A stretch of 64,000 nucleotides of DNA from CAWFZT01 sp963820415 (GCA_963820415.1 CAWFZT010000009.1:186001-250000), one strand, 5' to 3'. Counted from the first letter of the stretch, positions 26,034 through 34,953 are shown. Notes: a model not told the origin generated them from the letters alone. Translations and numbers: made by a program.

Positions 26034-28139
26034 ATGAAGAAAAAATCTGAAATTATCGCCATCTGCCTTCTGATCGTCTTTGCCTTAATCATGGTTTATC
26101 CAATCCGGCTGATTGGGCAATCCGACGACGAAGAATTCCGTTATTCTATTATGTCAGCAATTTTACAGGGGCGAGCTGTTCTGCAGGGATATTACTCTTT
26201 CTGGACCTCTTATTTTGGTTTTGGTATGCCCACACCGTTCTTAACGGATCTTAGCCACCATCCGTTATTCCTCCTGATCGCCTTAAAACCCGGGGTAGCC
26301 ATTGCGTTGCTTTATTTTCTTCATCTTTTTATCGCGGCGTATGGGACATGGCGTTTATGCCTGCATTTCAAGATAAAGAAACCCATTGCCCTGGTATGCG
26401 CCTTTACTTTCTTGCTTTCTTCACCGACCGTAAATTATACCTACGCAAATTTTTGGATTACACATTTGATTGGCTGGGCATCCTTGCCTTTCATGACTTT
26501 GTTCGCCATAAAATTACTCGAATCAACTGACTTGCGCCGCGCCAGGAACTATACACTGGCCCTCTCCATCAGCACCGGTATGACTGCCCTTAGCAGCCAC
26601 CCAACTGTAATTTTCTTTAATTGCCTGTTTATTGGTTTACTTGCTCTTGGCAACTGGCGTTTGTTCACCAAACACTGGCGCGCTTTTCTTTCAACAGCAT
26701 TGATTGTGTTGGTGATCTGCAGTGGCAAGATTTTCTATACGATCCAGGAATTAATAAAATTCGATCCCAGCCTGGCCCCTCCTCTGGTTCCTTTCAAACT
26801 GGGCTTGAACGTTTTGTGGGGACTTTTCCTGAATCCCTTTCTTATCCCTGGCACCCCTTTCTCCCAGCAAGCCATTGATATGGATATGCGTTCAAGGCTC
26901 ATCTCCTTTGGGGTGATATTTACCATGGCGGCTTTACTGGCAATGGTCTTCTGGAAGAAAGTGTCCACTTCAAAGATTTCGTTTGTACTTCCATTGATTA
27001 CTTTTACGCTCTTATATATATTTCGCCCCGCTTTTCTCAATAACCTTGCCTCTGGCCCGGTAGATTTTTGTATTTCTCTCGTCCTGATCGGTATCCTTTA
27101 CGCTGGATTGGGCTTAAATTGGCTGGCTGAAAAAAGTTACCTTTTAAAATTCGGGACTGGATTGGCCTGTTTGATACAGGTGGCCTTGTTGGCCTATGCG
27201 GTCTTTCCTTATTGGAAGGCTGATTTATCTCTATCGAAACATGTCACGACCGAAGAAGTGCTGATCAATATCCTCAGAAAGCCGCCTTTCCTAACAAATC
27301 TATTGGATCTAATTGGGAAAGATGACCGCCGTTTGATCATCAGCCATGATCTGCAAAAAACGATAAATTCGCGCGATCTGATGTCCAGGGGATTTTCTAC
27401 AAATTCACTCCCCTATGTTGGCGTCCGGGAAATAAACGGCCTTTTTAAGGGGATTTCCTATAACGCATTTTGTCCTGATGCGGCAAAACTGTATGGCGCG
27501 ATCAACGCCAAAGACCAGGACTGCAATCTTACAAACCAAACCTTCCTTAATATCGCCGGCGTGAAATATGCGTTGAAATACATAGACGAAAAAAGCCTGG
27601 ATAGGTTCGAATTGGTCTCAGTCCTGGGAGTAGACCGCAAAGAAAGGCCAATTGGATTATACGTAAATCCGCAAGTTTGGGACGATGCAGTTTTCGTAGA
27701 TGAAAAAGCTTTTTCACTATACCCTTGCCCGGGCGATAATAGTTGCAATTCAGATATGTTCAATACCGATTTTTCTCCTGCAGTTATGCTTCGCCAAACC
27801 GATCACCAACCGATCTCTATCGTGCATAAACCCGGCGAAATTTTATTGAACCTTTCACCGGAAAATACGGATACGGCTGTGATGGTGAACGAATACTATT
27901 TACCCGATTGGAAAGCCTTTGCTCAAGGGAGTTATGGCGAAAAAGAAATTTTTATAACGCCGATCTTAAAGCACTTTATCGGTCTGAAAATTCCTGCTGG
28001 GACTACCTCAGTACACCTGGTATACCGGCCGGTCATTCGCATCATCCTGGAAATAATTTCCTTTTCTACATTATCCATTTTTACAGCTTTTTTAGCCTGG
28101 TTGTTGGTTACCGGATGGATAAGAACACAGAAAAAATAA
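26034..28139 (+). CDS. Polytopic membrane protein, GT-C/YfhO-like, unknown function
   Basis: A 701-residue protein with about 10-12 hydrophobic helices in residues 7-460, a mixed soluble domain at about 460-670, and a final helix near 672-694. The first loop contains GQSDDEEFRYS, an acidic pair in the place where GT-C glycosyltransferases keep catalytic acids, and the last part has a YfhO-like pattern (NEYYLPDWKAF). I do not recognise a precise family. Local base composition is more AT-rich than the flanking helicase and peptidase genes, and the gene is bracketed by an imperfect direct repeat derived from the M24 peptidase 5' end. Glycan or teichoic-acid-like modification is possible but unproven. 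Confidence 0.75.
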   Translation: MKKKSEIIAICLLIVFALIMVYPIRLIGQSDDEEFRYSIMSAILQGRAVLQGYYSFWTSYFGFGMPTPFLTDLSHHPLFLLIALKPGVAIALLYFLHLFIAAYGTWRLCLHFKIKKPIALVCAFTFLLSSPTVNYTYANFWITHLIGWASLPFMTLFAIKLLESTDLRRARNYTLALSISTGMTALSSHPTVIFFNCLFIGLLALGNWRLFTKHWRAFLSTALIVLVICSGKIFYTIQELIKFDPSLAPPLVPFKLGLNVLWGLFLNPFLIPGTPFSQQAIDMDMRSRLISFGVIFTMAALLAMVFWKKVSTSKISFVLPLITFTLLYIFRPAFLNNLASGPVDFCISLVLIGILYAGLGLNWLAEKSYLLKFGTGLACLIQVALLAYAVFPYWKADLSLSKHVTTEEVLINILRKPPFLTNLLDLIGKDDRRLIISHDLQKTINSRDLMSRGFSTNSLPYVGVREINGLFKGISYNAFCPDAAKLYGAINAKDQDCNLTNQTFLNIAGVKYALKYIDEKSLDRFELVSVLGVDRKERPIGLYVNPQVWDDAVFVDEKAFSLYPCPGDNSCNSDMFNTDFSPAVMLRQTDHQPISIVHKPGEILLNLSPENTDTAVMVNEYYLPDWKAFAQGSYGEKEIFITPILKHFIGLKIPAGTTSVHLVYRPVIRIILEIISFSTLSIFTAFLAWLLVTGWIRTQKK

Positions 28140-28198
28140 TCCAGGCAGCCGGTTGGCTATTTCGGCTGCCAGACCGGTGTAACGGCGGAAAAACCGGC

Positions 28199-28309
28199 AA
28201 TTTCCGGCTATAATTCAAACCCAGGAGAATAATCTGTGAGCCTAAACCGATACACGCATTTAACCAATCTGATGCAATCCGCTAGTCTGGATGCCCTGGT
28301 TCTTAATCC
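28199..28309 (+). repeat. Direct repeat copy 2 (5' end of M24 peptidase gene)
   Basis: This segment matches 25921-26026 imperfectly in the same orientation, so the two copies bracket the membrane-protein gene at 26034-28139. This copy is functional: it contains the AGGAG ribosome-binding site (28223-28227), the GTG start (28236) and the first codons of the peptidase. Confidence 0.75.
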
Positions 28310-29342
28310 AGGCCCAACGTTGACCTACCTGACCGGCCTGGTTTTTCATTTGAGTGAACGACCCACTGTCCTGCTGGTATTCCCCCCGGCAGCACCGGCG
28401 CTTATCCTGGCGGGGCTGGAAATTCTCAAGGCCAAACAATCCAGCGTGCCGGTACAGCCTTTTACCTACAACGACAACCCGGATTCCTGGCAAGACGCCT
28501 TTAACAAGGCCGTTCAGGCCCTGCACCTGGACGGGAAAAGGATCGGCGTTGAACCTGAACGGTTGCGCGTGTTGGAGTTGAATTTTCTGGAAAGCGCCGC
28601 TCCAGGAGCAAATTTCATACCCGCCGGCGATTTGTTAGCTAATCTGCGCATGCAAAAGGACGAACAGGAAATCGCCGCGATGCGCAAAGCCGTCCAGATT
28701 GCGCAACAGGGCCTGTTGGCTACACTACCCTTGATTAAGGCCGGGATCAGCGAACAACAGGTCGCGGCTGAGTTGACCTTGCAGCTCCTGAGGGCTGGCT
28801 CCGATCCTCAAATGCCCTTCGCACCCATCGTCTCCTCCGGACCTAATTCGGCCAACCCACATGCCTCACCCAGCCAACGGCAGCTTGCGCACGGCGACCT
28901 GTTGGTGATTGATTGGGGCGCGGCAAACCAAGGTTATTTTTCAGACCTGACGCGCACGTTTGCCATTGGCGAGGTTTCCCCTGAATTTGAGGAGATATCA
29001 AAAGTTGTGGCTGAAGCCAATGCCGCCGGGCGTAATGCCGCCCGTCCAGGTATCCCGGCGGGTATGGTTGACCAGGCTGCCCGGGCGGTCATTACTCAGG
29101 CGAATTACGGGCCTTATTTCCACCACCGGGTTGGGCACGGCCTGGGGATAGAAGGCCATGAACCGCCTTACATGTACGGGGAAAACCAGTTGACGCTGGC
29201 GGAAGGGATGACCTTCACCGTTGAACCGGGCATTTACCTGGCGGACAGAGGCGGCGTGCGGATAGAAGATGATGTGGTGATCACCAGGGAAGGAGCTGAG
29301 ACGCTCAGCGACCTGCCGCGCCAATTGATCCACCTCGGTTGA
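28236..29342 (+). CDS. M24-family aminopeptidase (Xaa-Pro aminopeptidase/prolidase-like)
   Basis: Cytosolic dinuclear-metal peptidase of 368 residues. The N-terminal creatinase-like domain (1-130) precedes the pita-bread catalytic domain. Metal ligands are visible in order: DLLVIDWGAANQGYFSDLTRT (two Asp), HHRVGHGLGIEGHE (His), EGMTFTVEPGIYL (Glu) and GVRIEDDVVIT (Glu). It probably removes N-terminal residues preceding proline or cleaves X-Pro dipeptides. GTG start with AGGAG about 8 bases upstream. A decayed partial copy of its 5' end lies 2.3 kb upstream. Confidence 0.94.
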   Translation: MSLNRYTHLTNLMQSASLDALVLNPGPTLTYLTGLVFHLSERPTVLLVFPPAAPALILAGLEILKAKQSSVPVQPFTYNDNPDSWQDAFNKAVQALHLDGKRIGVEPERLRVLELNFLESAAPGANFIPAGDLLANLRMQKDEQEIAAMRKAVQIAQQGLLATLPLIKAGISEQQVAAELTLQLLRAGSDPQMPFAPIVSSGPNSANPHASPSQRQLAHGDLLVIDWGAANQGYFSDLTRTFAIGEVSPEFEEISKVVAEANAAGRNAARPGIPAGMVDQAARAVITQANYGPYFHHRVGHGLGIEGHEPPYMYGENQLTLAEGMTFTVEPGIYLADRGGVRIEDDVVITREGAETLSDLPRQLIHLG

Positions 29343-29454
29343 GATTCCAACTCAAACCGTAATACCACCTTCTGGTTCGGCCTGGCTTATTTCACTCTGG
29401 GCGGTTTGTAGGCAAAAAATAAACCCAAAACCTTGCTTCATATCTTACCCCGGA

Positions 29455-30099
29455 ATGATCATGACCCTGACGATCACGCCCTACATCTTTGGACCATTAG
29501 AAAATAACACCTACTTGCTGGCGGATTCAGCTTCCTCTGAGGCAGTCATCATCGATCCTGCCCTGGGAAGTGAAGCCATCCTGGAGGATATTCAACGCAG
29601 ACACCTCAAAATCACCGCAATCTGGGTCACCCATGCCCATTTTGACCACATCAGCGGGATAAACCAACTGGTAAAGGCCATCCACCCCTTTGAATCCATC
29701 GGGTTGCATCCGGACGACCTGGATTTGTGGCGCGAAGGAGGCGGGGCGCGCTACTTTGGTATCAACCTGCGCCCTGATGTAGAACCTACCTTGTTCTTCT
29801 TTCACGGTCAGCAACTCAACCTGGGCAAACATTTTATCGAAGTCAGGCATACCCCCGGGCATTCGCGCGGGCACGTTGTCTTTTATGCGAAAGATATCGC
29901 CACTGTCTTCTGCGGCGACCTGGTCTTCCATCGCAGCATCGGTAGATCCGATTTACCCGGCGGGGAACTGGCCGTTATGCTGAACAGTATCCGCAGCCAG
30001 ATTCTGACCTTGCCCCCTCAAACCCGCTTGCTTAGCGGGCATGGCCCAGAAACGAGCGTCGGCGAGGAAAAAACAGAGAACCCTTTCCTCGGTAACTGA
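29455..30099 (+). CDS. Metallo-beta-lactamase-fold hydrolase (glyoxalase II-like)
   Basis: Hydrolase of 214 residues with the MBL metal motif THAHFDHISG, then TPGHSRGHVVFY, FCGDLVFHRSIGRSDLPGG and a final histidine in LSGHGPET. This is the pattern of hydroxyacylglutathione-hydrolase-like/YcbL proteins, which cleave thioesters or related substrates using two zinc or iron ions. The glutathione-binding C-terminal domain of classical GloB is missing, so the substrate is open. It starts at ATG 29455 or two codons later and is followed by a bidirectional terminator. Confidence 0.92.
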   Translation: MIMTLTITPYIFGPLENNTYLLADSASSEAVIIDPALGSEAILEDIQRRHLKITAIWVTHAHFDHISGINQLVKAIHPFESIGLHPDDLDLWREGGGARYFGINLRPDVEPTLFFFHGQQLNLGKHFIEVRHTPGHSRGHVVFYAKDIATVFCGDLVFHRSIGRSDLPGGELAVMLNSIRSQILTLPPQTRLLSGHGPETSVGEEKTENPFLGN

Positions 30100-30107
30100 A
30101 AACTAAC

Positions 30108-30144
30108 AAAAGACAAACCCTATCTGGGATGAGGTTTGTCTTTT
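30108..30144. terminator. Bidirectional rho-independent terminator
   Basis: Arms AAAAGACAAACC and GGTTTGTCTTTTT form a stem of about 11-12 bp with a 13-base loop, with A-tract and T-tract flanks. It lies between the MBL hydrolase gene and the convergent rny gene, so it can end transcription from both sides. Confidence 0.92.
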
Positions 30145-30150
30145 TATCAT

Positions 30151-31683
30151 TTATTTGGCAAATTCGACTGCCCGGGTTTCGCGGATCACAGTTACTTTTA
30201 TCTGCCCGGGGTATTGCATGCTTTCTTCGATCTTGCGGGCGATATCACGCGCCAGGCGGGTGGCCGCCAGATCGTCGATGTCCTCCGGGCGAACGATAAT
30301 ACGCACTTCACGCCCGGCCTGGATGGCGTAGCTCTGGCTAACGCCCTTGTATGAATTGGCAATGTCCTCCAGGGCTCGCAGGCGCTTGATGTATTGTTCC
30401 AGGTCTTCTCGCCGGGCGCCGGGGCGGGCGCCGGAAATGGCATCCGCCAATTCGACGATCACGGCTTCTACACTCTCTTGCTCGGCCTCATGGTGATGAG
30501 AAGCGATGATATTCACCACGCGTGGGTTTACTCCATAGCGCTTGGCAAATTCCGCGCCAATCATGGCGTGTGTACCATCCGTATTGTGGTCCATGGCCTT
30601 GCCCAGGTCATGCAGCAAAGCTCCGGTCTTGGAGATATCTACGTCCGCCCCTAACTCGGCGGCGATCACAGCCGCCAGCTTAGCCACTTCGATAGCATGC
30701 GCAAGCTGGTTCTGGCCATAAGACGTGCGGTATTTAAGGCGGCCAAGCATCTTGAGGATTTCGGGGTGCAGACCAGCCACACCCGTCTCAAAGGCGGCCT
30801 CTTCACCGGCTTCAACGATGGCCCGGTCGACGTCACGCTGTTCTTCTGCTAGAACTTTTTCAATGTGCGCCGGATGGATGCGGCCATCCAGAATCAAGCG
30901 CTGCAATGTACGCCGGGCAACTTCACGCCGCACCGGCTCGAAACACGAAATGGTCACGGCTTCTGGGGTGTCATCGACGATCACGTCCACACCGGCAGCC
31001 TGTTCGAATGCGCGGATATTGCGCCCATTACGCCCCACGATGCGGCCTTTCATTTCTTCATTTGGCAGTGTCACCACCGAGGTCGATACCTCGGCCACGT
31101 GGTCTGAAGCAACGCGTTGGATTGCATCGGCAATGATCTCACGAGCGCGTTTCTCGCCTTCCTGGCGAGCTTCCATCTCCACCTGCCGGATGATGCGCGC
31201 CATATCCGAACGGGCTTCTTTCTCCGCCTCACCCAGGAGCACCGTGCGTGCATCTTCCATACTCATTTGAGCTATACGCTGCAGCTCTTCCATCTGCGTC
31301 GAATATGCTTTTTCGAGTTCATTGGAACGTTTATCCAGGGCGCTTTGCCTTTTACCTAAAACTTGCTCGCGCTGTTCGTTTTTTTCCATGCGATGGTCCA
31401 GTTCGACACGGCGTTTTTGCAAACGGTCATCTTCACGCGCCAGGTCGGAGCGACGGCGAACCACTTCGGCTTCAGCTTCCTGCATGAGCTTCAGGGCTTT
31501 GTCCTTTGCTTCCAGCTCAATGGCGCGCGCCTGTTCTTTAGCGACCAGCAAGCTGTTATCCGCCTTGTTTTGCTGTTCATTGCGAAATTTTTCGTTCAAA
31601 TAGTGCGTGGCGTAGTAGGTTGCGGCTGCGACGATCAGAACATCCACCAGGAATATGATCACATATTCAACTATTTGCAGCAT
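30151..31683 (-). CDS. rny: Ribonuclease Y
   Basis: Membrane-anchored endoribonuclease that starts mRNA decay. The 510-residue length is typical. An N-terminal helix (IVEYVIIFLVDVLIVAAATYY) is followed by a long coiled coil rich in Glu, Lys and Arg (about 30-200), a KH RNA-binding domain (MKGRIVGRNGRNIRAFE) and an HD domain with HDLGKAMDH. The C-terminus contains REVRIIVRPEDIDD, as expected. It lies 8 bp after recX on the same strand and is probably co-transcribed with it. Confidence 0.97.
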   Translation of the reverse strand: MLQIVEYVIIFLVDVLIVAAATYYATHYLNEKFRNEQQNKADNSLLVAKEQARAIELEAKDKALKLMQEAEAEVVRRRSDLAREDDRLQKRRVELDHRMEKNEQREQVLGKRQSALDKRSNELEKAYSTQMEELQRIAQMSMEDARTVLLGEAEKEARSDMARIIRQVEMEARQEGEKRAREIIADAIQRVASDHVAEVSTSVVTLPNEEMKGRIVGRNGRNIRAFEQAAGVDVIVDDTPEAVTISCFEPVRREVARRTLQRLILDGRIHPAHIEKVLAEEQRDVDRAIVEAGEEAAFETGVAGLHPEILKMLGRLKYRTSYGQNQLAHAIEVAKLAAVIAAELGADVDISKTGALLHDLGKAMDHNTDGTHAMIGAEFAKRYGVNPRVVNIIASHHHEAEQESVEAVIVELADAISGARPGARREDLEQYIKRLRALEDIANSYKGVSQSYAIQAGREVRIIVRPEDIDDLAATRLARDIARKIEESMQYPGQIKVTVIRETRAVEFAK

Positions 31684-31690
31684 GGTTTAC

Positions 31691-32356
31691 TTATCCTCTT
31701 TCATTGTTGTAATTTTGATATGGATTCTCTACAGCCTGGATTTCTGACCAAACGCGGCGCACTAATGGCGCAATCGTTCCATAAGCGAAACCACGGCGCA
31801 ATAAAAAAGCGCTCAATCGCTCACGAAACTTATCCCATTCAAGGTTTGCCAGCCGGCGGGCATAACGTGAGGCTGCCTGATAGGCCAGTTTGTCATCATC
31901 CTCTGTTCTCTCGAGAGCTTTTTCAATATCTAAATCTGAAACTCCTTTTTGGCGCAATTCCATTGCCATCAACCGCCGGCTGGTCGGATGCGAAGCAGAG
32001 CGGCTTTCTACCCATGAACGTGCATATTGTTCATCTGCTACCAGCCCGCTGGTGCGCAGACGTTGCAATACTTTATCAATTTCCTGGTCTGAAAAACCTT
32101 TTTCAGACAACCTGCGCCGGATTTCCAACCCTGTTCTCGAACGGTAGCTGATAAATTTGACCGCATTTTCCAGGGCAACTTCCCCAGAATCCTGTTGCTC
32201 CAGCCTGGCAATCTTTTCATCATCTAATTCCTGCCCGACACTCAACCAGGCCGCCACGATCCTCGTCAAACTGAAGGCAAATTCTCCATCCAGGTAGACA
32301 TTAACGCGGTTCGGATTTTTCTTTTGAGCCTTAAGTGCAGTGATTATCTTGTTCAT
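31691..32356 (-). CDS. recX: Regulatory protein RecX
   Basis: RecX binds RecA filaments and modulates recombination. The protein is helical with the repeat pattern typical of the family: LENAVKFISYRSRTGLEIRRRL, GFSDQEIDKVLQRL, LVADEQYARSWVESR, MAMELRQKGVSDLDIEKAL, and a related repeat at the C-terminus. A longer frame opens at 32428, but ATG 32356 (MNKIITALKAQKKNP) matches the usual N-terminus. There is no obvious Shine-Dalgarno before this ATG; instead a stem-loop lies directly upstream. recA is not in the window. Confidence 0.9.
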   Translation of the reverse strand: MNKIITALKAQKKNPNRVNVYLDGEFAFSLTRIVAAWLSVGQELDDEKIARLEQQDSGEVALENAVKFISYRSRTGLEIRRRLSEKGFSDQEIDKVLQRLRTSGLVADEQYARSWVESRSASHPTSRRLMAMELRQKGVSDLDIEKALERTEDDDKLAYQAASRYARRLANLEWDKFRERLSAFLLRRGFAYGTIAPLVRRVWSEIQAVENPYQNYNNERG

Positions 32357-32364
32357 TAAAACAC

Positions 32365-32398
32365 ACAGCCATAGACTTACATGATGATCCATGGCTGT
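32365..32398 (-). promoter_or_regulatory. Stem-loop directly upstream of recX
   Basis: ACAGCCATGGA and TCTATGGCTGT (minus-strand reading) form an 11-bp stem with one G-T pair and a 12-base loop, ending 8 bases before the recX ATG. It is followed by GTGTTTTA. It may limit translation or act as a weak terminator. Confidence 0.5.
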
Positions 32399-32427
32399 TA
32401 AAACTTGAATCGAGAAATTGTCGGGCA

Positions 32428-32441
32428 TCCTGTCTCGACAG
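32428..32441. promoter_or_regulatory. 14-bp palindrome upstream of recX
   Basis: CCTGTCTCGACAGG has perfect 6-bp arms around a 2-base centre. It lies about 70 bp before the recX start, in the position of an operator. Whether it is the SOS box of this organism cannot be decided without other copies. Confidence 0.35.
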
Positions 32442-32496
32442 GTAATTTAAACTTGCCGAAACAAGAAGATTGTCGAAATATCAGGTTGAAAACCTA

Positions 32497-32745
32497 CTAG
32501 CCAGTTTTGTCATATAACAATCGTAACTCCCGGCTACTAGCTGCTCTCCGATTCGGACCACAACCACCGGCAAAATCCTCGATGAGCAGTCCCTCGGACC
32601 TTCTAACGATCCAGAAAGCCCCGATTTCTCCACAATTCCAACACTCACGTAGAATAAAGTGAGTAACCAGACCCAACGCTTGCCAATCCAAGTTTTCCAG
32701 CCAATGCCTGCTGTCCACACCTTCGTCCAGCAGAGATTTATGCAA
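32497..32745 (-). CDS. Small hypothetical protein (doubtful)
   Basis: An open frame of 82 codons from a TTG in the otherwise gene-free stretch 32357-32896. The peptide contains HFILRECWNCGEIGAFWIV and ends LRLLYDKTG. It has no clear ribosome-binding site and I recognise no family. It overlaps another open frame on the same strand. It could be a remnant or chance open frame; the rest of the 540-bp stretch holds the regulatory repeats listed here and is AT-rich. Confidence 0.2.
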   Translation of the reverse strand: MHKSLLDEGVDSRHWLENLDWQALGLVTHFILRECWNCGEIGAFWIVRRSEGLLIEDFAGGCGPNRRAASSRELRLLYDKTG

Positions 32746-32781
32746 ATATATCTTATAGATTATACTTTACTTTACATATTT

Positions 32782-32825
32782 AGGGTAAGTTAATTTAGCA
32801 TAAATTATCCTTTTTAACTTACCCT
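32782..32825. promoter_or_regulatory. 12-bp perfect inverted repeat before the glycan cassette
   Basis: AGGGTAAGTTAA (32782-32793) and TTAACTTACCCT (32814-32825) are exact reverse complements separated by 20 AT-rich bases. They lie about 70-115 bp upstream of the membrane-protein gene at 32897. The spacing is suited to a dimeric regulator or a weak mRNA hairpin. Confidence 0.5.
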
Positions 32826-32896
32826 TGGCAAAAAATGAATAATTCTATATACTTCCAAGGCGCATTTTATGTCCCAATTATAAATATCAAACATTA

Positions 32897-34945
32897 ATGA
32901 AAAAAATCCAATTCCGCGCCAGTTCAATCCCTGCAGCTCTATTTATTCTATGCTTGATCAGTTACGGTTTGTTGATCCCGTGGCTCGGGTTTTATTGGGA
33001 TGATTGGCCTTACTCGTGGTTCGCCCACATCTTAGGACCGCTCGGTTTTGTGAAAGCCTTTGCGCACGACCGGCCGTTCCTAAGCCTGATCTATATGATC
33101 ACCACTCCCCTGTTTGGGGATACACCACTGGCATGGCAATTATTTGGAATCCTTACCCGCTTTCTTACAGCATATGCCCTGTGGTGGACACTACGTAAAA
33201 TCTGGCCGCAATATCTCCGGCAGATCACCGCAGTAGTTTTATTGTTTGTCGTTTTTCCTGGTTTTGGACAACAATGGATCTCAGTAATCTACAGTCAGGT
33301 TTTTATAATCCTTGCCGCTTTCATTTTCTCCTTAGGTCTGACGATCCTGGCCTACCAGAAACCGCGCTGGTATTGGCCTCTAACACTGTTGGCGATAATT
33401 TGCTCAGTGTTTAGCCTGTTTTCAACCGAGTACTTCTTCGGGCTTGAGCTGCTTCGCCCGATGCTCTTATGGATCGTGGTCGGCCAAAAAGAGGTTAGCC
33501 TGCGCAAACGCGCCATCCGCTCCGCATCGCATTGGATGCCCTACTTCTTGGTTTGGGCAGGCTACGCAGCCTATCACGTATGGTTAATGCAATCCAGCTC
33601 CTATAAAAGTTACCAACTCCAGGTGTTTGATTATGCCACCGGTGGGCCTAGGTCAACTTTCATCAATTCCCTCCAGGCAATCATCGAGAGCATTGCTAAA
33701 GGCGGCTTCGCCGCCTGGACGCAGACGGCGAACTTGTTCTCTTTCACCTTTGAAGCGTCATCGACTTTTCTATATATTTTGGTTTGTATATTCAGTTTTG
33801 TGGTCGCACTTTTTTATTTCTCGAAGCTGAACCTGTCGCTTGCCGAAGAACCAGACATCCAGCCTAAACATGAAGATCGTTGGGGAATCCAGGCAATCAT
33901 TCTTGGATTGGCAGGCATCCTCCTCGGGCGCTTGCCGTCCTGGGCCGCAGGACTTCAAATCGGGATGAGTTTTCCATGGGATCGGTTTATGGTGTCGATG
34001 ATGTTGGGGTCATCCCTGTTTGTAGCTGGCTTGATTGAGTTCCTGATTAAAACCGAGAAACGTAAAATTTACATCCTGGCGATCGTGCTGGCTTTTTCAG
34101 CAGCCTGGCAGTTTCAGAATGCCAACACTTTCCGCCGTGCCTGGGATGCCGAACGCAACTTCTTCTGGCAACTGGCCTGGCGTATCCCTGGATTGAAACC
34201 AGGCACTTTGCTTCTCACCCCCGAGTTTTCATTACAATATTACAGTGATTATTCTTTGTCTGCGCCCTTGAATATGATTTACGCTCCCAATCTTTCACCG
34301 AGCGGGTCAATGCCTTACCTCCTTCTGTACACCAAAGCCCGCAAGGATGGTTCGCTTCCCTCCCTGGTGCCAAATACACCGGTAAAATTCGATTATCGGG
34401 CGATGACATTTACCGGAAATACTTCCCAGACTGTGGCGTTGTACATGCCTTCTCCAGGTTGTTTGAGAGTCATGGAACCAGACTATAACGATGAACATTC
34501 CATGCCGGACCTACCCGATGAATTGACCGAAATTATTCCGTTGTCACACTCAGAATTGATTCTGTCTACATCGACTACTCCGGCAGTTCCACCGGCGAAA
34601 TGGTTCGGTGTAGAACCGCCCCACACCTGGTGCTATTATTTTGCTAAAGCCGAACTGGCCCAACAGCAAAAAAATTGGCAACAAGTTATTGACCTGTGGA
34701 ATGAAGCCAAAAGCAAAGGTTATTCACCCCAGATTCCTTCTGAAAGATTGCCTTTCATCTATGCCTTTGCCCATACTGACCAACTAGATACGGCGCTTCA
34801 GTTGACCCATGATATCATTGCTGAAGAGCCAAAATCCAATTCAGGGATGTGCTATACCTGGAACAAGATCAGCGATAACATTTCACATAATTCTGTCACC
34901 CGGAAAAAAATTAATGCTTTGTATACAGAGCTGAGGTGTAATTAA
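32897..34945 (+). CDS. Polytopic membrane protein, GT-C glycosyltransferase-like
   Basis: A 682-residue protein with about 10-11 membrane helices in the first 400 residues and a soluble C-terminal part. The first periplasmic loop begins FYWDDWPYSW, an acidic pair in the position used by GT-C/ArnT-like enzymes that take sugars from polyprenyl phosphate. The tail (about 600-682) has helical repeat character (AELAQQQKNWQQVIDLWNEA). The next gene, 8 bp downstream, is a polyprenyl-phosphate-type GT2, the usual source of such a donor. A role in transferring a sugar to a surface acceptor is inferred; no specific family was recognised. Confidence 0.75.
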   Translation: MKKIQFRASSIPAALFILCLISYGLLIPWLGFYWDDWPYSWFAHILGPLGFVKAFAHDRPFLSLIYMITTPLFGDTPLAWQLFGILTRFLTAYALWWTLRKIWPQYLRQITAVVLLFVVFPGFGQQWISVIYSQVFIILAAFIFSLGLTILAYQKPRWYWPLTLLAIICSVFSLFSTEYFFGLELLRPMLLWIVVGQKEVSLRKRAIRSASHWMPYFLVWAGYAAYHVWLMQSSSYKSYQLQVFDYATGGPRSTFINSLQAIIESIAKGGFAAWTQTANLFSFTFEASSTFLYILVCIFSFVVALFYFSKLNLSLAEEPDIQPKHEDRWGIQAIILGLAGILLGRLPSWAAGLQIGMSFPWDRFMVSMMLGSSLFVAGLIEFLIKTEKRKIYILAIVLAFSAAWQFQNANTFRRAWDAERNFFWQLAWRIPGLKPGTLLLTPEFSLQYYSDYSLSAPLNMIYAPNLSPSGSMPYLLLYTKARKDGSLPSLVPNTPVKFDYRAMTFTGNTSQTVALYMPSPGCLRVMEPDYNDEHSMPDLPDELTEIIPLSHSELILSTSTTPAVPPAKWFGVEPPHTWCYYFAKAELAQQQKNWQQVIDLWNEAKSKGYSPQIPSERLPFIYAFAHTDQLDTALQLTHDIIAEEPKSNSGMCYTWNKISDNISHNSVTRKKINALYTELRCN

Positions 34946-34953
34946 GGAAAGCT

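Noticed and set aside
31363..32151. Plus-strand open frame of 262 codons across rny and recX
   Set aside because: It runs antisense through two well-recognised genes (RNase Y N-terminus and RecX) and encodes no recognisable protein.
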